Below, in pieces: positions 23,838-31,312 of a stretch of DNA of 64,000 nt (position 1 is its first letter; every line of letters starts with the position of its first letter). The position numbers were made by a program, and so were the translations under genes. Source of the DNA: Bacillota bacterium (GTDB lineage: Bacteria; Bacillota; Clostridia; Christensenellales; CAG-138); the NCBI GenBank assembly GCA_023459335.1, contig JAEWUO010000003.1, positions 10,762 through 74,761 of the forward strand. The letters run 5' to 3'. The notes under the pieces are model-generated. The model worked only from the letters and a program-made list of their open reading frames with translations. It searched no databases and was not told the DNA's origin.

Positions 23838-24662
23838 ATGAAGCCTTTGTTTTTCGACAGGATCGACGATTCTTCCGTGAAGATGATGGACTGTGACAGC
23901 AAGGTCGGCGTTCTCGCAACCGAAGACGAGAGCGGGTATCCGCACCTTTCGTTCATCTCTTCCATTCAGGCGCTGGGCGACCGCGCGCTGACGTTCGGGC
24001 AATTTTCGGCGGGCCTTAGCAAACGTTTTGTCATGGACAGACCTCGCGTTGGGTTTCTCGTACTCAGCGCAGATAAAAAGTATCTCTCAGGCAACGCGAC
24101 GTATACGCACAGCGCGAACACCGGCAGGGAATTCGACCTCTACAACAACAAACCGCTCTTTCGTTACAACTCCTATATGGGATTTTACCGTATTTTTTAC
24201 CTGAATCTAGACCGCATCAGCGCATTGAGGCCGCTTCCGATGGGGGCGATTGTGTTCGGCGCAATCCTGTCGCGCGTAAGAGCGCTTTTTCTCAGAAAAG
24301 CTGAAAAAAACGCGCTCCCGCCGGTCGGGCAGGCGTTGTTTTCACAGCTCGATTCGCTGAAATTTCTTTGTTATTATGATGAAAACAAAGATGCGGTTCT
24401 GCTGCCCGTCGTGCAGGCGACGAGCGCCGGACCGGACCGGATCGCGCTGGCAGGCGTGCCGTTCGGCAAAGCACTTTCACATATTCCCGACGGCGCGAAG
24501 GCCGCAATCCTCTGTCTGAATCTCAAAATGGAAAGCGTGCTGGTCAAGGGCCGTTATTCTAAGGGAATTCTGGAGATCGAACGCGTTTATAATTCCATGC
24601 CGCCGAAGATGGAATATATCTATCCGCGCGCCGAAACCATTGAACCGGTCAGATCGTTTTAA
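23838..24662 (+). CDS. Flavin split-barrel-like protein in the glycyl-radical operon
   Basis: A 274-residue protein. Residues 20-110 (KVGVLATEDESGYPHLSFI, LTFGQFSAGLSKRFV) resemble the FMN-binding split barrel of pyridoxamine-phosphate-oxidase-like proteins. The remaining 160 residues are not recognised; they contain a moderately hydrophobic stretch (LPMGAIVFGAILSRVRALF) and a second barrel-like half. It lies three bases after the activase and before a strong terminator, so it belongs to the operon. A plausible but unproven role is reduction of a product or protection of the radical enzyme from oxygen. Confidence 0.6.
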   Translation: MKPLFFDRIDDSSVKMMDCDSKVGVLATEDESGYPHLSFISSIQALGDRALTFGQFSAGLSKRFVMDRPRVGFLVLSADKKYLSGNATYTHSANTGREFDLYNNKPLFRYNSYMGFYRIFYLNLDRISALRPLPMGAIVFGAILSRVRALFLRKAEKNALPPVGQALFSQLDSLKFLCYYDENKDAVLLPVVQATSAGPDRIALAGVPFGKALSHIPDGAKAAILCLNLKMESVLVKGRYSKGILEIERVYNSMPPKMEYIYPRAETIEPVRSF

Positions 24663-24677
24663 TCGAAACAGGATGTG

Positions 24678-24706
24678 AAAAAGCGGAGGATCGATCCTCC
24701 GCTTTC
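24678..24706. terminator. Bidirectional terminator of the glycyl-radical operon
   Basis: A perfect palindrome, AAAGCGGAGGATC/GATCCTCCGCTTT, between the convergent stop codons at 24662 and 24722. Confidence 0.9.
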
Positions 24707-24721
24707 TGCACGCGTGATTCG

Positions 24722-25048
24722 TCAGCCGTTTTGCTGCAGATACCGCGCGATGGTATAAAGAAATTCTTTGTTGCCCGGTGGATATTTTCCCCGGTTGAAG
24801 AACAACTGGTCCAGCCGCTTTTGATTGCCGAAATTCCAGATCGCTTTGATCTCCTCGCGGACGTTTCGTTCGATACGCGCGGGTTTGGTGCTGCAGAGTT
24901 CCGCCACCTTTGGATACAATACCCGCGTAGTGCTGGTCACCTGTTCCTCCTGCATGATCAGTTCGAGCGTGATCGCCATCTGGACATACCCGAGACGTCC
25001 GGTCGGAGCGCCGAGTCGAAGAAGTTCCTGATCGATTTTAGACCTCAC
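24722..25048 (-). CDS. Stand-alone Spo0A C-terminal (DNA-binding) domain protein
   Basis: A 108-residue protein that is essentially the Spo0A effector domain alone: LGAPTGRLGYVQMAITLELI, then STTRVLYPKVAELCSTKPAR (HTH) and IERNVREEIKAIW, ending before residues like FNRGKYPPGNKEFL. In Spo0A this domain binds 0A boxes (TGTCGAA) after phosphorylation of the receiver domain, which is missing here. The GTG at 25048 has GGGAGG eight bases upstream; an ATG at 25090 is in frame but has no ribosome site. It would act as an unphosphorylated DNA binder or as a competitor of Spo0A. The AT-rich upstream region holds TTCGA-containing inverted repeats. Confidence 0.85.
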   Translation of the reverse strand: MRSKIDQELLRLGAPTGRLGYVQMAITLELIMQEEQVTSTTRVLYPKVAELCSTKPARIERNVREEIKAIWNFGNQKRLDQLFFNRGKYPPGNKEFLYTIARYLQQNG

Positions 25049-25400
25049 ATATCTGTCCTCCCTGTCTGATTTCGCCCTTAAAACAGACATTAATATACAA
25101 AATACGAAAATACAATGTTTCCGCTATTCTTCGAGATTAATCTACAAAATTCGCCTTTTTTCGATTTTTTGTATATACAACAGTGTTTAATCTTCGAAAA
25201 AGATCAATTAATATTTACCAGTCGATGTGTGATTATTAACACAGTTGCCGGCTTTTTGTTGTATGAACGACGTGATTCTCTACATTGTTTCAGTCTTTTT
25301 CAGATTTTCAGTTTTCCAGTCGATTGCGCGCCCAAATCGCGCGTGATACAATTAAAATAACATTTCAAACAAATCCAATTTTATACGGAGGCGCAAACCC
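25049..25400. promoter_or_regulatory. AT-rich divergent regulatory region with TTCGA repeats and alcohol dehydrogenase promoter
   Basis: No gene in these 352 bases. On the plus strand TTGCGC (25324-25329), 17 bases, TACAAT (25347-25352) is a promoter for the alcohol dehydrogenase. Inverted near-copies CTTCGAGATTAAT (25129-25141) and TTTAATCTTCGAA (25186-25198), and a direct repeat CCAGTCGAT (25218-25226, 25316-25324), are loosely like 0A boxes and may be sites for the Spo0A-like protein. Confidence 0.55.
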
Positions 25401-26606
25401 ATGCTTTGGAAATTGAAAAAAATCTGGTACCGCGTGTTTCAGTTTGTGCTGACCTCTGCCATGTATCTGATGCCCTGGCGTCAGCCGGAGCTGCTCACGG
25501 GACCGGGCAGCATTAAAAAACTTCCCGCGCTGATTCAGAGCAAAGGCCTGAAAAACATTTTGATCGTAACAGATTCGGTGCTGCATAAGCTCGGCCTTCT
25601 GGATTCCTTCCTTGCCGCATGCGACGAAGCGGGTTTGAAAGGCGTCGTTTACGACGGCGTCGAGCCGAACCCGTCGATTGAAAACATCGAGGAAGCGCGC
25701 AGGCTCTATCTGGAAAACAAATGCGACGGGATCGTCGCGTTCGGCGGAGGCTCCTCGATGGACTGCGCGAAAGCCGCAGGCGCGCGCGTCGTCAAACCGC
25801 GTCAGAGCATCGCGAAGATGGGCGGCACGCTGCGCGTGCTCAAGCGCCTTCCGCCGCTGTTCGCGGTTCCTACGACTGCTGGCACCGGTTCCGAGACGAC
25901 AATCGCCGCCGTTGTCACCGACCGCGCGGCGCATCACAAATATGCCATTCAGGATCTCTCGCTGATTCCGCATTACGCGGTGCTCGATCCGGAGCTCACG
26001 CGCGGACTTCCGCCGCACATCACGAGCACGACCGGCATGGACGCGCTGACTCATGCGGTCGAGGCGTATACGAACCTCTTCGCCCCGAAGAGCACGGATC
26101 GCTTCGCCGTCGACGCGGTCAAGCTCATCTTCGAAAATCTTGAGACGGTCTATAAGGACGGGTCCAACCTCACCGCGCGATACAACATGCAGCTCGCGGC
26201 GTTCTACGGCGGCGCCGCGTTTACGCGCGCCTGCGTGGGCTACGTGCACGGCGTCGCGCATACGCTCGGCGGACTATACGGCACGCCGCACGGCCTCGCC
26301 AATGCGGTGATTCTTCCTTACGTTATGGAAGCGTTCGGTCCCGCGGTGTATTATAAACTCGCGCGTCTGGCGGAAGCGGTCGGAATCAACGGCAAGGACG
26401 ATGAGGAAAAAGCCAAAGCGTTTATCCGCGAAATCCGCCGTATGAACACGGATATGCGTATTCAGGATAAGTTCGATTTCATTCAGGAGAGCGATATCCC
26501 GCAGATGATCAAGTGGGCGATGAAGGAAGCAAATCCCATCTACCCTGTCCCCGCACTCTGGCACGAGCCGGAATTCCGCGCGCTGATTTCGCGCATCCGC
26601 TCGTAA
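25401..26606 (+). CDS. Iron-containing alcohol dehydrogenase
   Basis: A 401-residue group III alcohol dehydrogenase: NAD(P)H-dependent conversion between an aldehyde or ketone and an alcohol, with one Fe2+ (or Zn2+). The nucleotide motif is FGGGSSMDCAKAAG (about 113-126) and PTTAGTGSETT (about 156). The metal ligands are an Asp in VLDPELTRGLP and three His in GMDALTHAVEAY and GVAHTLGGLYGTPHG. The N-terminal 25 residues (KKIWYRVFQFVLTSAMYLM) are unusually hydrophobic but this is seen in butanol-dehydrogenase-like members. The ThiF-like gene starts four bases after its stop. Substrate unknown. Confidence 0.93.
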   Translation: MLWKLKKIWYRVFQFVLTSAMYLMPWRQPELLTGPGSIKKLPALIQSKGLKNILIVTDSVLHKLGLLDSFLAACDEAGLKGVVYDGVEPNPSIENIEEARRLYLENKCDGIVAFGGGSSMDCAKAAGARVVKPRQSIAKMGGTLRVLKRLPPLFAVPTTAGTGSETTIAAVVTDRAAHHKYAIQDLSLIPHYAVLDPELTRGLPPHITSTTGMDALTHAVEAYTNLFAPKSTDRFAVDAVKLIFENLETVYKDGSNLTARYNMQLAAFYGGAAFTRACVGYVHGVAHTLGGLYGTPHGLANAVILPYVMEAFGPAVYYKLARLAEAVGINGKDDEEKAKAFIREIRRMNTDMRIQDKFDFIQESDIPQMIKWAMKEANPIYPVPALWHEPEFRALISRIRS

Positions 26607-26610
26607 CGTC

Positions 26611-27339
26611 ATGGCCGTTGGCAGGTACGATCGTCAGATCCTTCTGCCTGAGATCGGCGTCGCCGGTCAGGCGCGCCTGAACGCGGCCTCCGCGCTCGTC
26701 GTCGGCTGCGGCGGGCTGGGTTCCACGCTGCTGTACTGCCTGAGCGGCATCGGAATCGGCCGCATCGGGTTTTGCGACGGGGACGTCGTTTCCGAAAGCA
26801 ACCTCAACCGCCAGTTCCTTCACACGCCCGCCGACATCGGGCGCAGCAAAACGCAGTCCGCGTTTGAAAAGCTCTCCGCCTTCGCACCCGAACTGTCTTT
26901 CGAGCCGTTCAATCTCTATTTCACCGAGGAAAACGGGGCGGCGATCGTATCGAAATTCGATGTCGTGCTGCTCGCGGTGGATTCCGTCATTTCGCGTCTC
27001 GCCGTCAACCGCGCGTGCGTCTCCCTTGGCGTTCCTCTGGTGGACGCAGGCGTCAGCGGCTTCCGCGGCTCGGTGTTCGCGGTGCGCCCCGGTAAAACCG
27101 CTTGTCTCGCGTGTTTTTATGCTGAAACATCGTCTTTGGACGAACCGGTTCCCAGCTTTGCGCCAGTCGTCTCCGCAGTCGCCTCTCTGGAGGCGCAGTG
27201 CGGGGCAAACATCCTGCTCGATTTGCCAAACCCGACGGACGGGAAGCTGCTGTTTCTGGATGCCGCTTCCATGACGACCGATCTGGTGCCGATCGCAAAA
27301 ACCGAAACCTGCCCCGTTTGCGGAAAGATTCGTATGTAA
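26611..27339 (+). CDS. ThiF/MoeB/HesA-family adenylating enzyme
   Basis: A 242-residue E1-like enzyme. The nucleotide loop is VVGCGGLGSTLL (about 32), followed by DGDVVSESNLNRQFL, which contains the conserved Asp and the Arg of the active site, and AVDSVISRLAVN. A zinc knuckle is made by CLAC (about 168) and CPVC at the C-terminus. Such enzymes adenylate the C-terminal Gly of a small ubiquitin-like sulfur carrier (ThiS, MoaD) or a tRNA. No carrier gene is nearby. It is co-transcribed with the alcohol dehydrogenase, four bases after its stop codon. The exact partner cannot be told. Confidence 0.88.
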   Translation: MAVGRYDRQILLPEIGVAGQARLNAASALVVGCGGLGSTLLYCLSGIGIGRIGFCDGDVVSESNLNRQFLHTPADIGRSKTQSAFEKLSAFAPELSFEPFNLYFTEENGAAIVSKFDVVLLAVDSVISRLAVNRACVSLGVPLVDAGVSGFRGSVFAVRPGKTACLACFYAETSSLDEPVPSFAPVVSAVASLEAQCGANILLDLPNPTDGKLLFLDAASMTTDLVPIAKTETCPVCGKIRM

Positions 27340-27346
27340 GTGAATC

Positions 27347-27381
27347 AAAAACAGGCGCGCAAAAATACGCGCCTGTTTTTT
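27347..27381. terminator. Bidirectional terminator between thiF-like and ahpD-like genes
   Basis: AAAAACAGGCGCG ... CGCGCCTGTTTTTT, stem of at least eight GC-rich pairs with T-runs on both strands between convergent genes. Confidence 0.88.
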
Positions 27382-27387
27382 GATTGC

Positions 27388-27978
27388 TCAGAATCGAAGG
27401 ATCGGCGCCTTTGCCAGATTGAGCACGGCAGCGGTTAATCCGGCGATCGGCAGAAACACGAACATCGCGAGCATCATCGCCAGTTCGTAAAAAATATTGC
27501 TGCGCGGGTCTGCCTTCCCGCGGAACCGAAGAAGGAATGAACCGGACGGGATGCCCGTCGCGTTGCCCATCATGATCATCCGCGTGACCGCGAGCACGCC
27601 GTACGCGCCCGTTTCGCCGTAGGCCGAAACGATCCGGTCCCAACTCTCTCGCGAGGGTTTCCCTCGCGTGTCCGCGTAGTGCTGCGCGAATAGAACGCCG
27701 TCCAGTTCGTGTTCCGGTACGTCGGCGAAGCTGCCTCCGAGCATATTCCGTATCTCCTCCGCGGAGAACCCTTCCTCAAGCGCGACGCGCGTATGATAAT
27801 ACGAGCACACCGCGCATCCGTTGACTTCGGTTACGGCGAGCATGATCCTCTCCAGAAACGCTTTATTCATCTTTCCCGCTTTTTTCGCCTTTTTCAGGAG
27901 CGGAATCGAACGAAACGCCAGCGTCATGATGCGAAACAGTTCTATCATCGAGAATAATTTTTTGCCGGATGTCTTCAT
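27388..27978 (-). CDS. Carboxymuconolactone decarboxylase/AhpD-like membrane protein
   Basis: About 196 residues. The AhpD-type motif E-x-x-CAVCSYYH (EVNGCAVCSYYHTRVALEEG, about 50-69) gives the redox-active cysteines and the proton-relay His. In AhpD this couples alkyl hydroperoxide reduction to a thiol carrier; related proteins act in diverse redox reactions. A hydrophobic C-terminus (FYELAMMLAMFVFLPIAGL) suggests membrane attachment, which is not standard for AhpD. Start 27978 has GGAG six bases upstream; 27990 is an alternative without a site. It is a single gene with a bidirectional terminator. Confidence 0.85.
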   Translation of the reverse strand: MKTSGKKLFSMIELFRIMTLAFRSIPLLKKAKKAGKMNKAFLERIMLAVTEVNGCAVCSYYHTRVALEEGFSAEEIRNMLGGSFADVPEHELDGVLFAQHYADTRGKPSRESWDRIVSAYGETGAYGVLAVTRMIMMGNATGIPSGSFLLRFRGKADPRSNIFYELAMMLAMFVFLPIAGLTAAVLNLAKAPILRF

Positions 27979-28326
27979 GCGGTTCTCCATTCGTTGCCGA
28001 GTCGATCGGCATACTATTTATCTTACGCCGAAACGGGTTAATCCACAATATAAGTGCGTCCTGAAGATACGAAACAGCGATTATCATCTCCGGGAACAAC
28101 GGAAACGTGACCCGGACAAACGCGATACGGACTTTGTTGACAAAATATTCGCTTGTTATTATGATTCTAATAATGCGTATAAAATCGATATGCAACCGCG
28201 GGGCGCGCGCATTGAAAAGAATATTAAAATCAATCGTATTTTTCTTGCGTCATTTCAGGGTTCTATCGGTATGAGATCACAGCTCGGTTCTATCTATCAA
28301 ATCCGGTAAAGGAAACAGGGAATTTG
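27979..28326. promoter_or_regulatory. Intergenic region with promoter of the DUF6020-like gene
   Basis: No gene is seen in these 348 bases. TTGACA (28137-28142), a 17-base spacer and TATGAT (28160-28165) form a good plus-strand promoter and leave a leader of about 155 bases. The word GGTTCTATC is repeated at 28259 and 28286. No recognised riboswitch was found. Confidence 0.6.
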
Positions 28327-29964
28327 ATGAAAGTCAAGATGAAAGCAATTAAGTTTCGGCCGATTAGCGCAATGTGTTCGCTGCTGTTGAGTTGTTTCTT
28401 TACATTCGGGAGAAAGATCGTCTTTTCCGGTTCCGTCTTTTCCGGCTGGCAGGAGAACTACTTTAAAGATTTTAACGCGTTTGATCTTGTTCTATTCTTG
28501 TTGGCAGCGCTGTTCATTTATGCGGTTCTTTTGACGCTGATTTATTTCGCCCCGGCCCTTCGCAGGCTTGTAACAACAAACCGTCCGCGTAAAGCGTCTC
28601 CGGTGAAGATTGCGCTGTCGTTTTCTCTCGGGCTTATGCTGCTTTGGAGTCCGTATTTCTTGTCGTTCTTCCCCGGCTTCGTATTATCCGATTCGCTCAG
28701 CTCTATCCGGCAGGCATTGTGGGGAATATCCAGCAATCAACATCCGGCTGTCTACACGCTGTTTGTTAAGGTTTTCATTACCGTCGGGCGGCATCTTGGC
28801 AGTCTTTCAAGCTTAAATACCGGCGTGTTTTTATACGCGCTTTTTCAATATGTCGTAATGGCTTTGGTGCAGGGCGGCCTGTTGTCGCTGTTGTATTCTA
28901 AAAACGTAAGGCTCGTATATGTCCTCGCGGCTGGCCTTTTCTTCGGCATCATGCCCGTATTCCCCTCATATGCGCTGATCCTCTGGAAAGACCCTCTGTT
29001 TTCGGTTGGGCTTTTGCTTCTCAGCATATACCTGTATTTCTTTGTGGATCAGCCGCAGGACCGAAACAAAAAATGGATGTGGCTGCTTTTAATCGTCGGT
29101 TCGTTTCTCACTCTGTTTTTTAGAAACAACGGCGTATACACCTTTGCAGCGGTACTCCTCTTGTTTGCAATCGTCATCAAAAAACCGTCGCGCGCAGCTT
29201 CTTTCTTTATGGCGGGAATGATCGCGCTGTATTTCTTTATCAGCGGTCCGGTATTATCGTATTTTAAAGTAGAAAAACCGTCCGTGGAAGCATACGGCGT
29301 ACCGATTCAGCAGGTTGCTTATGTAGCCGCGCAAAGCCCCGGCGAATTGACCGGTCAGGAGGCTGCGGTGATCGGTGCAATTGTGCCGCTTGAACAGTAC
29401 AGCGCGATTTATGATCCATGCCTTGTGGATTCGATCAAGTTCAGCAGTTCCTTCGACAGAGCTTACTGGAACCAGCACAGCGGAGATTTTTTGCGCACGT
29501 ATCTCTCCATGCTGCCGAAGCATTTCCCCGCGTATGTGAAGGCATACTGCCTGGCGACCTTTGGATTCTGGCACCCCTGCCTGCAAAATGAATACGGTTA
29601 TATCGACCAGTTTATCACGGAAAATACGCTTGAAATTCATACGGTGGATTTGATTCAGAATGTGTTCGGCTTTTCCGTTCAGGATAAGCTTCTGGCCTTT
29701 CGTCCCATGCTTGGTTCCGGCACGCTTGCCTGGATTATGCTCGTCTCTTTGACGCTCTGCCTTGAATCAGGGCAGAAGAAGCGTGCTCTGTTTTATGCAC
29801 CGCCGTTCTTCCTGTGGCTGTTTGTGTTGATCGCCACCCCGGTCGCGTTCAGTTTCCGGTATGTTTATTTGCTCGCGCTGCTTTTGCCAATGATGCTGAT
29901 CTATCCTTTTTTAAGCATACCGGCCGGCCGTCACGCTGAACAGAAAGAAGAAAAAGAAGCATAA
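28327..29964 (+). CDS. DUF6020-like polytopic membrane protein
   Basis: A 545-residue protein with about 12-13 predicted membrane helices. Conserved-looking segments such as FFPGFVLSDSLSSIRQALWG, the soluble loop after helix 8 (SPGELTGQEAAVIGAIVPLE) and FRNNGVYTF match membrane proteins commonly labelled DUF6020, which lie in surface-polysaccharide loci and have a GT-C-like topology. Function not established. The ATG at 28327 has AGGG six bases upstream; the TTG directly before it is unlikely. The locus is more AT-rich than its surroundings, shared with the following GT2 gene on the opposite strand. Confidence 0.7.
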   Translation: MKVKMKAIKFRPISAMCSLLLSCFFTFGRKIVFSGSVFSGWQENYFKDFNAFDLVLFLLAALFIYAVLLTLIYFAPALRRLVTTNRPRKASPVKIALSFSLGLMLLWSPYFLSFFPGFVLSDSLSSIRQALWGISSNQHPAVYTLFVKVFITVGRHLGSLSSLNTGVFLYALFQYVVMALVQGGLLSLLYSKNVRLVYVLAAGLFFGIMPVFPSYALILWKDPLFSVGLLLLSIYLYFFVDQPQDRNKKWMWLLLIVGSFLTLFFRNNGVYTFAAVLLLFAIVIKKPSRAASFFMAGMIALYFFISGPVLSYFKVEKPSVEAYGVPIQQVAYVAAQSPGELTGQEAAVIGAIVPLEQYSAIYDPCLVDSIKFSSSFDRAYWNQHSGDFLRTYLSMLPKHFPAYVKAYCLATFGFWHPCLQNEYGYIDQFITENTLEIHTVDLIQNVFGFSVQDKLLAFRPMLGSGTLAWIMLVSLTLCLESGQKKRALFYAPPFFLWLFVLIATPVAFSFRYVYLLALLLPMMLIYPFLSIPAGRHAEQKEEKEA

Positions 29965-29983
29965 CAAGATAAGCTATGCTTCC
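29946..29983 (-). terminator. Terminator between the DUF6020-like and GT2 genes
   Basis: GAAGCATA/TATGCTTC with an 11-base loop; on the minus strand it is followed by TTTTTCTTTC. It overlaps the stop codon of the plus-strand gene. Confidence 0.6.
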
Positions 29984-30052
29984 ATAAGTCCGATACCGAC
30001 CATCGAAACGGAGATGTTCAGGGAACTATCATAATGCCTTTACCGCATTCGG

Positions 30053-31012
30053 TTATTCTGCGGTCTTTTCACGAATGCGTTCTTCGCTGAATTGATGCAG
30101 GATCGTTAAAAGATTCAGCTGCATTTCGAATAACTGCTTGTGTTTTTTAGCTACCGTATCAAGCACAAGCCCGCATACCTCGGCCAGCGCGGAAAGCATC
30201 AATATCGTACACGATGCGATCAGGGTAGGAAATCTGGGAACAATGCCGGTTTGCGCATACTCCACCAGCACGGGCAAAAACATTACAATTCCAATAAGGA
30301 AAAACACAAGCGCTATGATCGAAAAGAACAGCAGCGGGCGGCAGTCCTTAAACAGCAGAAACGTGGTACGAAGAACGCGAAACCCGTCGGAAAACGTATT
30401 CAATTTGGACTCGCTGCCTTCCGGCCTGTCGCGATAAGCCACGGGTACGGAATTGATAAGAAGATTATTTTCGAGCGCGTGGATTGTCATTTCCGTCTCG
30501 ATCTCAAACCCTCTTGATAAAACCGGAAATGTCTTGACATAACTGTAGCTGAAGGCACGGTATCCCGTCATAATGTCTTTTACATTCCCTTTGAAAATGA
30601 AGTTGACAAGTAACCGGACCAATGCATTCCCCATGTTATGAAACGGACGTTTGTTTTCCTGGAAATATGTCGAGGACAGGCGATCTCCAATCGCCATATC
30701 GGCTTTTCCGTCCAGCACCAAATCGACCATTTCGCGCGCGCTTTCGCAGGGATATGTGTCGTCGCCGTCAATCATGAGATAACAGTCGGCGTTGATTTGC
30801 CGAAACATGGAGCGTATGACATTGCCTTTCCCTTGTCGGTATTCGTATCGAACCGTCGCGCCGGCTTTTCTGGCGATATCATCCGTGCCGTCTCTGGAGT
30901 TGTTGTCGTACACGAAAAAATCCGCTTCCGGCAAAACGGACTTGAATTCGGAGATCACCTTGCCAATCGTTTTCGCTTCATTGAAGCAAGGAATCAGAAC
31001 TGCGATTTTCAT
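30053..31012 (-). CDS. Glycosyltransferase family 2 with C-terminal membrane helices
   Basis: A 319-residue GT-A enzyme of the dolichyl/polyprenyl-phosphate mannose synthase type. The N-terminus IAVLIPCFNEAKTIGKVISE, DNNSRDGT and the DxD-like metal site in LMIDGDDTYP (about 80) are plain, as is the FRAFSYS-like acceptor region (GYRAFSYSYVKTFPVL). Two membrane helices lie near residues 228-250 and 262-285, which fits loading a sugar from a nucleotide donor onto a polyprenyl phosphate at the inner membrane face. It would supply lipid-linked sugar for GT-C enzymes such as those nearby. Its promoter is 140 bases upstream. Confidence 0.88.
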   Translation of the reverse strand: MKIAVLIPCFNEAKTIGKVISEFKSVLPEADFFVYDNNSRDGTDDIARKAGATVRYEYRQGKGNVIRSMFRQINADCYLMIDGDDTYPCESAREMVDLVLDGKADMAIGDRLSSTYFQENKRPFHNMGNALVRLLVNFIFKGNVKDIMTGYRAFSYSYVKTFPVLSRGFEIETEMTIHALENNLLINSVPVAYRDRPEGSESKLNTFSDGFRVLRTTFLLFKDCRPLLFFSIIALVFFLIGIVMFLPVLVEYAQTGIVPRFPTLIASCTILMLSALAEVCGLVLDTVAKKHKQLFEMQLNLLTILHQFSEERIREKTAE

Positions 31013-31153
31013 GTGCTTGCAACCTCATCATGCTTTCAGTTTTATTTGGCATCATACGATGGTACAATCATGGTACAGCTGAAACAGCTGACTGAGTGGT
31101 TGTGTGGATCTATTTCTGATTTTTTTAATGCTCTTCGTCGATTCTCTCAGTTG

Positions 31154-31182
31154 ATTATAGCCAGAATAATGAGAGCTTGCAA
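31154..31182 (-). promoter_or_regulatory. Promoter of the GT2 gene with a long leader
   Basis: TTGCAA (31182-31177), 17 bases and TATAAT (31159-31154) on the minus strand. The leader of about 135 bases holds TGTACCAT twice and CAGCTG twice but no recognised RNA element. The rest of 31013-31312 holds no gene. Confidence 0.65.
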
Positions 31183-31229
31183 TAATTAAGCGAGTCCATC
31201 CAGTCGCATCCTGTCACTGAAAAAGAACG

Positions 31230-31276
31230 GGAAAAACACAAAGTTCACATGGAAAAAACTGCTTCTATGCGAACTT
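31230..31276 (-). terminator. Probable terminator of pyrG
   Basis: AAGTTCGCAT and ATGTGAACTT (minus strand, one mismatch) close a 16-base loop and are followed by TGTGTTTTT. It lies 37 bases after the pyrG stop. Confidence 0.45.
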
Positions 31277-31312
31277 ATATATCTCGCGCCTACAGAGAGG
31301 CCGTTACCGTAA

